From positions 1,674,001-1,738,000 of the forward strand of contig CAWHBM010000001.1 of NCBI GenBank assembly GCA_963827725.1: DNA of 64,000 nucleotides, written 5' to 3'. This document shows, one piece after another, positions 51,226-59,876 of this stretch (its first letter is position 1; each line of letters opens with the position of its first letter). A program made the position numbers and the translations under genes. This DNA comes from VAXT01 sp963827725 (GTDB lineage Bacteria; Actinomycetota; Thermoleophilia; Gaiellales; Gaiellaceae). The notes below the pieces were generated by a model. It was given only the letters and a program-made list of their open reading frames with translations. It had not been told where the DNA came from and did no database searches.

Positions 51226-52242
51226 TCACGCGGCATCGCGCGCACGACGAATTCGCCACGAACGCAACAAGGTAAGTAGCGCACGCTCCTCGCGATCGAG
51301 CCTCGAATCACGTGCACCCACGATCCGCAAATGCCGTAGTCGAAAGTCTTTGATAGTCCGTCCGTCCAGATACTGCTCGACGACCGCTGGGCTGACATAT
51401 GACGAGCGCGCGACAGCCGGCGTATTTCCGAGTCTCTCGCCAACCGCGCGCATGACGCTTGTGACGACGCGCTTGGCATCCGCATCCGTCTCGGCGCGGC
51501 CGTGCTCGGCAAATGCAATCGCCGCCACCAGCGTCCCGCCCCAGGTTCGGAAATCCTTCGCCGTGAATTCCTCGCCGAGGTGCTCCCTGACGTACTCGTT
51601 CAACCGTGCTCCGGTGAGATTGACGAGCGAATCCTCGTAGCGGTAGCGAAAGAGCCGCCTGCCTCCCGGAAGCTTGAGCATCTCTTTCATCGCCGCGGCG
51701 AGCTCGTCGTCAACGACCGCGGTACGGACCCAGACCCGGTGCTTGCCCCGGTAGCGGAACGTGATCCGGCTCCCGCGCACCGAGACATGGCTCTTTCGAA
51801 GGGTCGTGATTCCGAAAGTCCTGGTCGTGCGCGCGTAGCGCTCCGTGCCGACGCGGAACCACCCGAGATTGATGAGCCGAATCGCGAGCGCGCACGTCCA
51901 TTCGAGATCGAAGGGCTCGCCCGCCAGGTGACCGCTCATCGCCTTGCGCAGGCCGGGTAGCCGCTCAGCAAACAGGACGAGCCTGTCGAACTTCTCCTGC
52001 TCTTGACGGGCGCGGAACTCAGGGTGGTAGAGGTACTGCCGCCGACCGGCGCGGTCGAGACCTGTCGCCTGGAGCTTCGCCTTGGGCCTGGGCGAGATCC
52101 ACACGTCGCGCCACGCAGGCGGGATCACCAGCGCTTCGATTCGCGCGACCTTGTCGGGATCGGTGATCGGCTTCCCGCGCGAGTCGACGTAGCGAAATCG
52201 CCCCTTGCGGCCTTGGCGCCGCCAGCCCCCTCTCCGTGCCAT
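51226..52242 (-). CDS. DNA topoisomerase IB
   Basis: Poxvirus-type topoisomerase relaxing supercoils by a 3'-phosphotyrosyl intermediate. 338 residues. N terminus RFRYVDSRGKPITDPDKVARIEALVIPPAWRDVWISP, then GLDRAGRRQYLYHPEFRARQEQEKFDRL, LINLGWFRVGTERYARTTRTFGITTLRKSHV, KDFRTWGGTLVAA, and catalytic Tyr in VARSSYVSPAVVEQYLDG. The catalytic Arg/Lys/His set is consistent. Start 52242; divergent from the isocitrate-dehydrogenase-like gene by 36 bases. Confidence 0.95.
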   Translation of the reverse strand: MARRGGWRRQGRKGRFRYVDSRGKPITDPDKVARIEALVIPPAWRDVWISPRPKAKLQATGLDRAGRRQYLYHPEFRARQEQEKFDRLVLFAERLPGLRKAMSGHLAGEPFDLEWTCALAIRLINLGWFRVGTERYARTTRTFGITTLRKSHVSVRGSRITFRYRGKHRVWVRTAVVDDELAAAMKEMLKLPGGRRLFRYRYEDSLVNLTGARLNEYVREHLGEEFTAKDFRTWGGTLVAAIAFAEHGRAETDADAKRVVTSVMRAVGERLGNTPAVARSSYVSPAVVEQYLDGRTIKDFRLRHLRIVGARDSRLDREERALLTLLRSWRIRRARDAA

Positions 52243-52278
52243 GCGAGCCGTGTACCCGAGGGCCGTAGGATCCAACCA

Positions 52279-53354
52279 ATGGCGGAGACGACGATCGCGG
52301 TCCTCGAGGGCGACGAGACCGGGCAGGAGCTGCTCGACGAAGCGCTGCGCGTGCTCGACCCAGGGGTGATCGGCTTCGACGTCGGGCTGGAGCGCTTCGA
52401 CCTCTCGCTCGAGTCGCGGCGAAAGACAGAGAACAAGGTGGTCTACGAGGCCGCGGCAGCGATCCGGGAGCACCGCCTCGGTCTGAAGGCCGCGACGGTG
52501 ACCCCGGAAGGGGCGGACGACGTCGGCTCTCCGAACCGGATCCTGCGCGAGGAGATCGGCGGCCGCGTGATCGTCCGCACCGGCCGGCGGATCCCGGGAG
52601 TCATTCCGCACGGCGGCGTCCACGCGCCGATCTCGGTCGTCCGAATGGCCGTCGGCGACGCCTACGGCGCGAAGGAGTGGCGGGAGGGAGAGGGCATGGC
52701 CGAAGCTGCCTTCCGAACGGAGCGGATCGAGCGCCGGATCTGCCACGGCGTCGCCGAGTTCGCCTTCCAGCTCGCCGAGCGGACCGGCGCCAAGGTCTTC
52801 GGCGGGCCGAAGTACACGGTCAGCCCGATCTACGAGGGGATGCTGAAGGAGGAGATGGACGCGGCCGCCGAGCGACACCCGGGAGTCCCCTACGAGCCGC
52901 AGTTGATCGACGCGACCTTTGCGCTCCTGATCGCGACAGCCGGCGACCCGCTCGTGATCCCTTCACTGAACCGCGACGGCGACATCCTCTCCGACCTCGT
53001 CCTTCCCCTCTTCGGGTCGATCGCAGGCGCCGAGTCGCTGCTCGTCGCGTTCGGCGACGACGATCCCGCGGAGATCAGTGCCGTGATGGCCGAGGCCGCA
53101 CACGGCACGGCCCCGCGCTCCAGGGCAAGAACGTCGCCAACCCGCTGGCGATGATCCTCGCCGGAGCCGCGGTGCTCGGCTACGCGGGCGAGGAGGGAGA
53201 GCAAGCGTCACGGGCGATCCGTGAGTCGTCTCTTGAAGCCGTCGCGGAGGGCTCGCGCACCGCGGATCTAGGCGGCCACGCAGGCACGACCGAGTTCACC
53301 GACGAGGTGATCCGGCGAACGAAGACGAAGCTCGAGGTCTGGTCGACGCTCTAG
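52279..53354 (+). CDS. isocitrate/isopropylmalate dehydrogenase family protein, frameshifted
   Basis: Beta-decarboxylating dehydrogenase of about 358 residues. MAETTIAVLEGDETGQELLDEALRVL, GVHAPISVVRMAVGDAYGAKEWREGEGMAEAAFRTERIERRICHGVAEFAFQLAERTG, then KVFGGPKYTVSPIYEGMLKEEM, where the family's HKxN block is KYT-type as in type II isocitrate dehydrogenases, and NRDGDILSDLVLPLFGSIAGAES. A missing base near 53118 shifts the frame; repaired, it reads HGTAP-LQGKNVANPLAMILAGA. Probably isocitrate dehydrogenase, which would follow the aconitase at 37455; other 2-hydroxyacid substrates remain possible. Confidence 0.85.
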
Positions 53355-53386
53355 ACCGGCGTGCGGCTTGTCGCGGCCCTTCCCGG

Positions 53387-54430
53387 CTAGCCCGACGAAG
53401 TCGCCGCATAGATCAGCCGTTCGCTGTCCGTTGCCCAGAAGACGTCGAAGTGTGCGCCACAAGGCTCATTCGTCATCGCAACGCGGTGCTCGCCGCTCGG
53501 CCGGATCACATAGACCTGGAAACAGTCGTGGACGACGTCGTCGACGAATGCGATCCAACGTCCGTCAGGAGACCAGAGCGGATCCATGCCACGTGTGAGA
53601 CGCCGCCTGTGGCGGCCGTTCGCATCGGAGACCGATAGTGATCGGGACCAACGCGTCCAGAACGCAATCCGCTTCCCGTTCGGCGACCAGCGCGGGCCGG
53701 TGCCGCCGAGGAGGGTACGAGCGCCGCGCCGTGGCTTCGAGTTCAGGCGGGCGACGCGGACAAGCGAACTGCGCCCCTTCTGGATGGTGTAGGCCAGACG
53801 GTTTCCTTGCGGGGACCACGTGAGCTTCCATTCGGACCGCGCCTCGGGCTCGACCGGGCTGAGCTCGCGCGGCGGGCCGGTGTCGTCGAGACCCGCCACG
53901 GTCACGACCCCGCGCTGGTAGTACGTGCTGTAGCGCCCGGCGAAGGCGAGTCGACCCGAGTCGGGTGACCAGCTCGGGGCGATTCCCCGCCTGGCGACCG
54001 AGCGCAGAGCGGTGCCGTTTGCATTGACGACCCAGATCTCCCCCATCGGGCAGCCGGTCGACTCGGGTAGGCACCCGGCATCGCTTGCGCCCTCGAACGC
54101 GATCATCCGTCCGTCGGGTGACCAGGTCGGAGCGTCGATGAACGAGCTCGTCGCGAGGAGGCGGGCCTTGCCACCGTCGAGGGAGGCACTGTAGAGCCGC
54201 GACTGACGCCTGGGAAGGCCTGTCGCCTCGACGAACAGGATGCGAGCTCGGTCGGGCGACATCTCAGCGACGCTTCGGATCGCCGGATTGCGCAGGAGCG
54301 CTCGCCGCATGGTGCCGTCCAGTCGAACCTCGAAGATGCCGAACTCGCGCTTGCTCTGGTTGTTCGCACTCGCGGCTTGCGCCGCGGCCGTGACGAGGAA
54401 GGCGGCAAGAACGCCTGCTGCGATACGCAC
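53387..54430 (-). CDS. secreted TolB-like WD40/PD40 beta-propeller protein
   Basis: A 347-residue protein with signal peptide (AAGVLAAFLVTAAAQAASA) and five to six PD40 units: SPDRARILFVEA, DAPTWSPDGRMIAFEG, APSWSPDSGRLAFAG, KLTWSPQGNRLAYTI, GPRWSPNGKRIAFWT, DPLWSPDGRWIAFVDD. TolB-like propellers usually serve as binding platforms in the cell envelope. Not linked to a Tol-Pal operon here. Function unknown. Confidence 0.9.
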   Translation of the reverse strand: MRIAAGVLAAFLVTAAAQAASANNQSKREFGIFEVRLDGTMRRALLRNPAIRSVAEMSPDRARILFVEATGLPRRQSRLYSASLDGGKARLLATSSFIDAPTWSPDGRMIAFEGASDAGCLPESTGCPMGEIWVVNANGTALRSVARRGIAPSWSPDSGRLAFAGRYSTYYQRGVVTVAGLDDTGPPRELSPVEPEARSEWKLTWSPQGNRLAYTIQKGRSSLVRVARLNSKPRRGARTLLGGTGPRWSPNGKRIAFWTRWSRSLSVSDANGRHRRRLTRGMDPLWSPDGRWIAFVDDVVHDCFQVYVIRPSGEHRVAMTNEPCGAHFDVFWATDSERLIYAATSSG

Positions 54431-54461
54431 GGCCCGAGCCTAACTCACGGCCGTGGACGGA

Positions 54462-55049
54462 TCAGATTGCGGCCGCCTCCTGCCAGACGAGCAGGTCGAG
54501 CTCGCCTTCGCCCCACGCTTCCGCGAACGCGCCGACGAGAATCGGGTCGAACTGCGATCCCGCACACCGGCGCAGCTCGTCCAGGGCGTCCGGCGCCGGT
54601 TTCGGGGCACGGTACGGGCGGGTCGAGGTCATCGCGTCGAAGGAGTCCGCCACGGCGAGGATCCGCGCCTCGAGCGGAATCCTCTCGCCCACGCGCCCTC
54701 GGGGGTAGCCGGCACCGTCCCAGCGCTCGTGGTGGTGGAGCACCGTCGGCAGGATCTCGCGGGGCGCGCCGAGCGAGCGGAGCATGCGCACACCTGCCGC
54801 GGGGTGGCGTCGCACCTGGACGAACTCGATCTCCGTCAGGGGCCCGCTCTTGAGCAGGACCGCCGGTGGAACCGAGAGCTTCCCGACGTCGTGGAGAAGC
54901 GCCCCCAGCCGCAGCACCGAGAGCCGCTCCTTGTCGAGGCCGATTCGCCTCGCCATCGCCTGCGCGAAGACGGTAACTCGCGACGCGTGACCCCTCGCGT
55001 ACGGGTCACGCGCTTCGATCGCGGCCGAAAGTTGGGCCAGGCTCCCCAC
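54462..55049 (-). CDS. stand-alone HD-GYP domain protein
   Basis: A 195-residue HD-GYP domain with nothing attached. ARGHASRVTVFAQAMARRIG, the HD metal site in LGALLHDVGKLSVP, HHHERWDGAGYPRG with the GYP motif, and LEARILAVADSFDAMTSTRPYR are all intact, so it should be a working c-di-GMP phosphodiesterase or a related nucleotide hydrolase. No partner diguanylate cyclase lies in this window. Start at 55049 (GTG) is uncertain. Confidence 0.9.
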   Translation of the reverse strand: MGSLAQLSAAIEARDPYARGHASRVTVFAQAMARRIGLDKERLSVLRLGALLHDVGKLSVPPAVLLKSGPLTEIEFVQVRRHPAAGVRMLRSLGAPREILPTVLHHHERWDGAGYPRGRVGERIPLEARILAVADSFDAMTSTRPYRAPKPAPDALDELRRCAGSQFDPILVGAFAEAWGEGELDLLVWQEAAAI

Positions 55050-55109
55050 AGACCTCGACTGTTCAAGATCGGCGCCTCCTTCCCTCCCTCCCTCTAGAGT
55101 TCCGCCGGC

Positions 55110-56195
55110 ATGAGGGTGGGCGTCCCGAGGGAGACTGCGGTCGGCGAACGGCGCGTTGCGCTGATCCCCGAGATAGTCGCCAAGCTGGTTGCGTCCGGGA
55201 TCGAGGTCGTCGTCGAGCCCGGCGCGGGTGAGGGCGCGTCCTTTTCCGACGACGCCTTTCGCGAGGCGGGCGCGGAGCTCGGCGACCCCTGGAGCGCCGA
55301 GATCGTCGCCAAGGTGCGCATGCCGGGCGACGAGGAGCTCGGCCGCCTGCGCGAAGGGCAGCTCCTGATCGGTTTCTTGCAGCCGCTGAGCAATCCTCAG
55401 GGGATCGAACGACTCGCGGGGCGTGGCGTGACCGCCTTCGCGATGGAGTCGATTCCGCGCATCACCCGTGCCCAGTCGATGGATGCGCTCTCCTCACAGG
55501 CGACGGTCTCCGGCTACAAGGCCGTGGTCATCGCGGCCGACCGGCTGCCGAAGTTTCTCCCGATGCTGATGACCGCGGCCGGCACGGTCGCCCCGGCGAA
55601 GGTGCTCGTGATCGGAGCCGGCGTCGCCGGGCTCCAGGCGATCGCCACCGCGCGTCGGCTCGGCGCGGTCGTCTCCGGCTTCGACGTGCGGCCCGTCGTC
55701 AAGGAGCAGGTCGAGAGCCTCGGAGCCACGTTCCTCGAGCTCGGCGTCGTCGGCGAGGAAACCGAGGGCGGCTACGCGCGCGAGCTCTCCGAGGAGGAGC
55801 AGCGCCGCCAGCAGGAGGAGCTCGAGGCGCGGATCGGAGACTTCGACGTCGTCATCACGACCGCCCTCATTCCCGGCCGCCCGGCGCCGAAGCTGATCCC
55901 GCAGTCGGCCATCGAGTCGATGCGAGCGGGCTCGGTGATCGTCGACCTCGCCGCCGAGGCAGGCGGCAACGCCGAGCTGACACAGGCCGACCGGGAGATC
56001 ACCCACCAGGGCGTGACGATCCTCGGGCCGACCAACCTGCCGAGCACGATGCCCTTCCACGCGAGCCAGCTCTACGCGCGAAACGTCTCGTCGCTCATCC
56101 AGCACCTCGCGCCCGAGGGCGAGCTCACGCTCGACTTCGAGGACGAGATCACGGCCGGCGCCTGCGTCACGCGCAAGGAAGAGGTACCGGCGTGA
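55110..56195 (+). CDS. pntA: NAD(P) transhydrogenase subunit alpha part 1
   Basis: NAD(H)-binding subunit of the proton-translocating transhydrogenase, in the three-gene form. 361 residues: MRVGVPRETAVGERRVALIPEIVAKL, MESIPRITRAQSMDALSSQATVSGYKAV, the NAD loop VLVIGAGVAGLQAIATARRLGAVVSGFDVR, and RAGSVIVDLAAEAGGNAE. First gene of a tightly packed three-gene operon, each with overlapping start and stop. Links NADH and NADPH pools using proton-motive force. Confidence 0.95.
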   Translation: MRVGVPRETAVGERRVALIPEIVAKLVASGIEVVVEPGAGEGASFSDDAFREAGAELGDPWSAEIVAKVRMPGDEELGRLREGQLLIGFLQPLSNPQGIERLAGRGVTAFAMESIPRITRAQSMDALSSQATVSGYKAVVIAADRLPKFLPMLMTAAGTVAPAKVLVIGAGVAGLQAIATARRLGAVVSGFDVRPVVKEQVESLGATFLELGVVGEETEGGYARELSEEEQRRQQEELEARIGDFDVVITTALIPGRPAPKLIPQSAIESMRAGSVIVDLAAEAGGNAELTQADREITHQGVTILGPTNLPSTMPFHASQLYARNVSSLIQHLAPEGELTLDFEDEITAGACVTRKEEVPA

Positions 56196-56497
56196 GCTTT
56201 TTGCTGGTGACCGAGATCACGATCCTCGTGCTCGCGGCTTTCGTCGGGTTCGAGGTGATCTCGAAGGTGCCGACGCTTCTGCACACGCCGCTCATGTCCG
56301 GGACGAACGCGATCCACGGGATCGTGATCGTCGGCGCGATCATCGTCATGGGCACGCCACACCCCGGGCTCTTCATGCGCATCGTTTCTTTCATCGCCGT
56401 GGTCCTCGCGACGGCGAACGTCGTCGGCGGTTTCGTCGTCACCGACCGGATGCTCGAGATGTTCAAGAAGCGCGCAGAGCCTAGGGACGCTTCGTGA
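56192..56497 (+). CDS. NAD(P) transhydrogenase subunit alpha part 2
   Basis: The 101-residue membrane part of PntA: three hydrophobic segments around LVTEITILVLAAFVGFEVI, TPLMSGTNAIHGIVIVGAIIVMG, and FIAVVLATANVVGGFVVTDRMLEMFKKR. Starts at GTG, overlapping the preceding stop (GTGA). VISKVPTLLHTPLMSGTNAIHGI is the conserved motif of the family. Confidence 0.95.
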   Translation: MSFLLVTEITILVLAAFVGFEVISKVPTLLHTPLMSGTNAIHGIVIVGAIIVMGTPHPGLFMRIVSFIAVVLATANVVGGFVVTDRMLEMFKKRAEPRDAS

Positions 56498-57889
56498 GCA
56501 CCACCACAGCGAACCTGCTCTATCTGGTCACGATCGTGGCGTTCATCCTCGCGCTGCGCTTTCTCTCCTCCCCGCGGCACGCACGCTTCGGCGTTCAACT
56601 CGGCGCCGCCGGGATGGTCTGGGCGATCCTCGTCACGCTCGCGCTGGAAGAGGTGGTCACCGGGTTCTGGTGGATGGCCGCCGGGATGCTGATCGGATCC
56701 GTGATCGGCGTCGTCGGCGCCAAGAAGGTGAAGATGACCGCGATGCCGCAGATGGTGGCGCTGTTCAACGGCGTGGGCGGCGGCGCGGCGGCTCTCATCT
56801 CGCTCGTCGAGTTCCACGGCGTGTGGGCCAGTGAGGTCGAGGTCGGGGTCGAGCGGGCGATCGCGACGGTCTTCTCCGCGCTCGTCGGGTCGATCTCGTT
56901 CTCCGGCTCGCTCGTCGCCTTTGGCAAGTTGCAGGAGCTCATCAGCGGGCGCCCGATCACGTATCCGGGCCAGCAGATCGGCAACGGCGTGCTGTTCGGC
57001 GGATCGGTCGCGCTCGGAGTACTCGCGATGGGCACGGTCGACTTCTGGCTGCTCGCCGCCGCGATCGGTGCGGCGGCGCTCTTCGGGATCGTCTTCGTGC
57101 TCCCGATCGGCGGGGCCGACATGCCGGTTGTGATCTCGCTCCTGAACGCATTCACGGGGCTCGCCGCCGCCGCGACCGGCTTCGTGCTGCACTCGAACGT
57201 CCTGATCGTGAGCGGGATGCTCGTCGGAGCGTCGGGAACCCTCCTGACGATGATGATGGCCCGCGCGATGAACCGCTCCCTCGCGAACGTCCTCTTCGGC
57301 GCGTTCGGGAAGGTGGTCGCGACTCCGGGCGGAGCGGAGGCGGCCGGCGACGGCGCGTCAGTGCGCTCGGCAACCGCCGACGACGTCGCGGTCATGCTCG
57401 CGTTCGCGCGGCGGGTCGTCTTCGTCCCGGGCTACGGCCTCGCAGTTGCCCAGGCTCAGCACGACGTCCGCAACCTCGCGGAGCTGCTCGACGAGAAGGG
57501 CGTCGACGTCCGCTACGCGATCCACCCGGTCGCGGGCCGGATGCCGGGGCACATGAACGTCCTGCTCGCCGAGGCCAACGTGCCCTACGACGACCTGGTC
57601 GAGATGGACGCAATCAATCCCGAGTTTCCCCAGACCGACGTCGTGGTTGTCGTCGGCGCGAACGACGTGGTCAACCCGGCCGCGCGCAACCAGCCGGGAA
57701 GCCCGATCTACGGGATGCCGATCCTCGACGTGGACAAGGCTCAGAACGTCGTCGTCGTCAAGCGCAGCATGTCGCCGGGATTCGCCGGGCATCGACAATC
57801 CGCTCTTCTACGACGCGAAGACGGTGATGCTGTTCGACGACGCGAAAGCGGCGATGGAGAAGCTGATCACCGCCGTCAAGTCCGTTTGA
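56494..57889 (+). CDS. pntB: NAD(P) transhydrogenase subunit beta, frameshifted near the 3' end
   Basis: Membrane and NADP(H)-binding subunit. About eight membrane helices (residues 1-265), then a NADP domain: VFVPGYGLAVAQAQHDVRNLAELLDEKGVDVRYAIHPVAGRMPGHMNVLLAEANVPYDDLVEMDAINPEFPQTDVVVVVGANDVVNPAA. A single extra base near 57787 breaks the frame; repaired, it ends GIDNPLFYDAKTVMLFDDAKAAMEKLITAVKSV, the usual C terminus. GTG start overlaps the previous gene. Confidence 0.95.
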
Positions 57890-57956
57890 GACGGTTCCCT
57901 TCCTTTCGGCACGTAACGTCGAGGCCGCGGTCTCGCCGGAGCGGGCGCTCGAGGCG

Positions 57957-58826
57957 GTGCGTGATGCGTTCGTCGCCTACGCCCGCGGCGAATGGTCGAT
58001 GCCGCCGAAGGTCTACGTGCCTGCCTACCCGGCCGGCGACTTTCGCGCGATGCCGGCCCTCGGTGCCGGCCATGCGGCTCTGAAGTGGGTGACGTCGTTC
58101 CCGGGCAACCCGGAGCAGGGCCTGCCGACGGTCACGGGTCTCGTCCTCGTCTCGGACGCCTCGAACGGGATGCTGCGGGCCGTGCTCGACGCCGGTGCCG
58201 TCACCGCTCTACGCACGGGAGCCGCGGCCGTGCTGGCCGCCGAGACTCTCGGACGCTCGGACGCGCAGACCGCGGCAGTCGTCGGCGCCGGCGTCAACGG
58301 GATGGCAGCGGCGCGCACCTTTCTCGCAAGGGGCCGCGGGGTTGCGCTCTACGACGTTGATCCGGATCGCGCGCAGCAGGCGGCCGACCAGCTCGGCGCG
58401 ACCGTCGCTACCCGGGAGGCGGCCTTGGGTGCAGACCTGCTCGTGACGATGACGCCCGGCCACGAGATCCTCCTCCCGGAGGGCTCGCTTCGTCCCGGGC
58501 AACACGTGAGCCTGATGGGCGCCGACGGGCCCGGGAAGGCCGAGATCGCGGTCGGCGAGCTCCTCCGTACGCGCATCTTCTCGGACGACTGGGAGCAGGC
58601 GAGCCACAACGGCGAGCTCGTGCACGCGGTCGAGGCGGGTGTGCTCGAGCAGGCGCAGGTGACAGAGCTGGGCGCGGTCCTCGCGGGCGATTCCCCGGGA
58701 CGAGAAAGCGACGACGAGATCACGGTCTTCGACTCGACCGGCCTCGCGATTCAGGATCTCGCTGTGGCACTGGCCGCGCTCGAGCGGCTTGACGACCTTG
58801 ACGGCGTGCAGACGATCGAGGTCTGA
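57957..58826 (+). CDS. ornithine cyclodeaminase/mu-crystallin-family protein
   Basis: NAD(P)-binding dehydrogenase: MPPKVYVPAYPAGDFRAMPALG, LKWVTSFPGNPEQGLPTVTGLVLVSDASNGMLRAVLDAGAVTALRTGAAAVLAAETLG, the Rossmann loop TAAVVGAGVNGMAAARTFLARG. Activity may be ornithine cyclodeaminase, alanine dehydrogenase or ketimine reductase; the family is broad. Coding sequence extends upstream of the GTG at 57957 (FLSARNVEAAVSPERALEA in frame), but no start codon is found there; a TTG at 57886 overlapping the PntB stop would be natural if one base is missing near 57899. Confidence 0.85.
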   Translation: MRDAFVAYARGEWSMPPKVYVPAYPAGDFRAMPALGAGHAALKWVTSFPGNPEQGLPTVTGLVLVSDASNGMLRAVLDAGAVTALRTGAAAVLAAETLGRSDAQTAAVVGAGVNGMAAARTFLARGRGVALYDVDPDRAQQAADQLGATVATREAALGADLLVTMTPGHEILLPEGSLRPGQHVSLMGADGPGKAEIAVGELLRTRIFSDDWEQASHNGELVHAVEAGVLEQAQVTELGAVLAGDSPGRESDDEITVFDSTGLAIQDLAVALAALERLDDLDGVQTIEV

Positions 58827-58846
58827 GCCTGGCATAGTCGCGGGCG

Positions 58847-59398
58847 ATGGTCGAGGAAGCACGCCTTGAGCAACTCGACGCCGGCCTGACGGCGGTGACC
58901 GACGGCTGGTTCGTCGCCAACATTCGGGACGCGCCGTGGGTGACGAACGAGGCTCGCGGCGCCGCGTGCATCTTCGAGGGCGACGACGCACCCTTTCCGC
59001 AGGTCGGCTTCACGCTGGCCGTGCTCGAGCCCGGACAATCCGGCGGGAGGTATCACCGCGAGGCCAACCAGGAGGACTTCCTCGTCCTCCACGGCGAGTG
59101 CCTGCTGCTGATCGAGGGCGAGGAGCGGCCGCTCAAGGCCTGGGACTTCGTCCATTGCCCGCCCGACACCGAGCACGCATTCGTCGGCGCGGGGGACGGC
59201 CCGTGCGCGATCTTCATGACCGGCGCCCGAGAGGGATGGCCGGACAACAGGGGCGTCGTCTACGTACGTTCCGAGGTCGCGCTTCGGCATGGCGCGGGGG
59301 TCGAGACGGAGACGACGTCATCGGCCGAGGCGTACGCCCCGTTCCCGAAGTGGAAGCTCGGGCCGCCGGCCGACTGGAATGGGCTGCCCTGGGCCTGA
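58847..59398 (+). CDS. cupin-domain protein
   Basis: A 183-residue single-domain beta-barrel. FTLAVLEPGQSGGRYHREANQEDFLVLHGECLLLIEGEERPLKAWDFVHCPPDTEHAFVGAGDGPCAIFMTG shows cupin motif 1 with Glu and His (YHREANQEDFLVLHG) and motif 2 with PPDTEHAF. Metal probably bound by the two His and the Glu. The substrate is unknown. Starts 20 bases after the ornithine-cyclodeaminase-like gene; probably co-transcribed. Confidence 0.9.
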   Translation: MVEEARLEQLDAGLTAVTDGWFVANIRDAPWVTNEARGAACIFEGDDAPFPQVGFTLAVLEPGQSGGRYHREANQEDFLVLHGECLLLIEGEERPLKAWDFVHCPPDTEHAFVGAGDGPCAIFMTGAREGWPDNRGVVYVRSEVALRHGAGVETETTSSAEAYAPFPKWKLGPPADWNGLPWA

Positions 59399-59477
59399 TC
59401 CTCCGCAGAAGACCAACTCTTGGACCTGCGATAGCGTCTCACTGAACAAGGAGTTCGGCCTAGGAATGGAGGGGACC

Positions 59478-59876
59478 ATGAAGGGCAAGATCGTGCACGT
59501 GGAGCTCCCGGCAGAGGACACCCAGCGGGCAATGAAGTTCTGGGGAGAGATCGCCGGTTGGAAGTTCCAGAGCTACGGCGATGAGACCGGCGGCGCGCCC
59601 GAGTACAACATGTTCGAGGGCGAGCCCGGCGGCGCGATTTATCCGTCGACGGATGGCGACACAGGCATCCTGGTCTACTTCGAGACCGACGACATCGATA
59701 GCCAGCTCACCGAGATCCGGGACGCTGGTGGCACCTCCGAAGAGAAGATGCCCGTGCCGAGCATGGGCTGGTTCGCGCATGCCAAGGACCCGGAGGGCAA
59801 CAAGTTCGGGGTCTGGCAGAGCGACGAGAACGCCCCGGTGCCGGAAGGCGCGGGCGCGCAGTCGGCTTCTTCCTAG
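59478..59876 (+). CDS. VOC-family (glyoxalase/bleomycin-resistance) protein
   Basis: A 132-residue single VOC unit: HVELPAEDTQRAMKFWGEIAGWKFQSYGDETGGAPEYNMFEG, GGAIYPSTDGDTGILVYFETDDIDSQLTEIRDAGG and HAKDPEGNKFGVWQSDENAP. Two beta-alpha-beta-beta-beta modules bind metal and substrate. The function within the superfamily is not set by sequence. Start ATG 59478 with GGAGGGG just upstream. It overlaps the convergent flavoprotein gene by 4 bases. Confidence 0.9.
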   Translation: MKGKIVHVELPAEDTQRAMKFWGEIAGWKFQSYGDETGGAPEYNMFEGEPGGAIYPSTDGDTGILVYFETDDIDSQLTEIRDAGGTSEEKMPVPSMGWFAHAKDPEGNKFGVWQSDENAPVPEGAGAQSASS

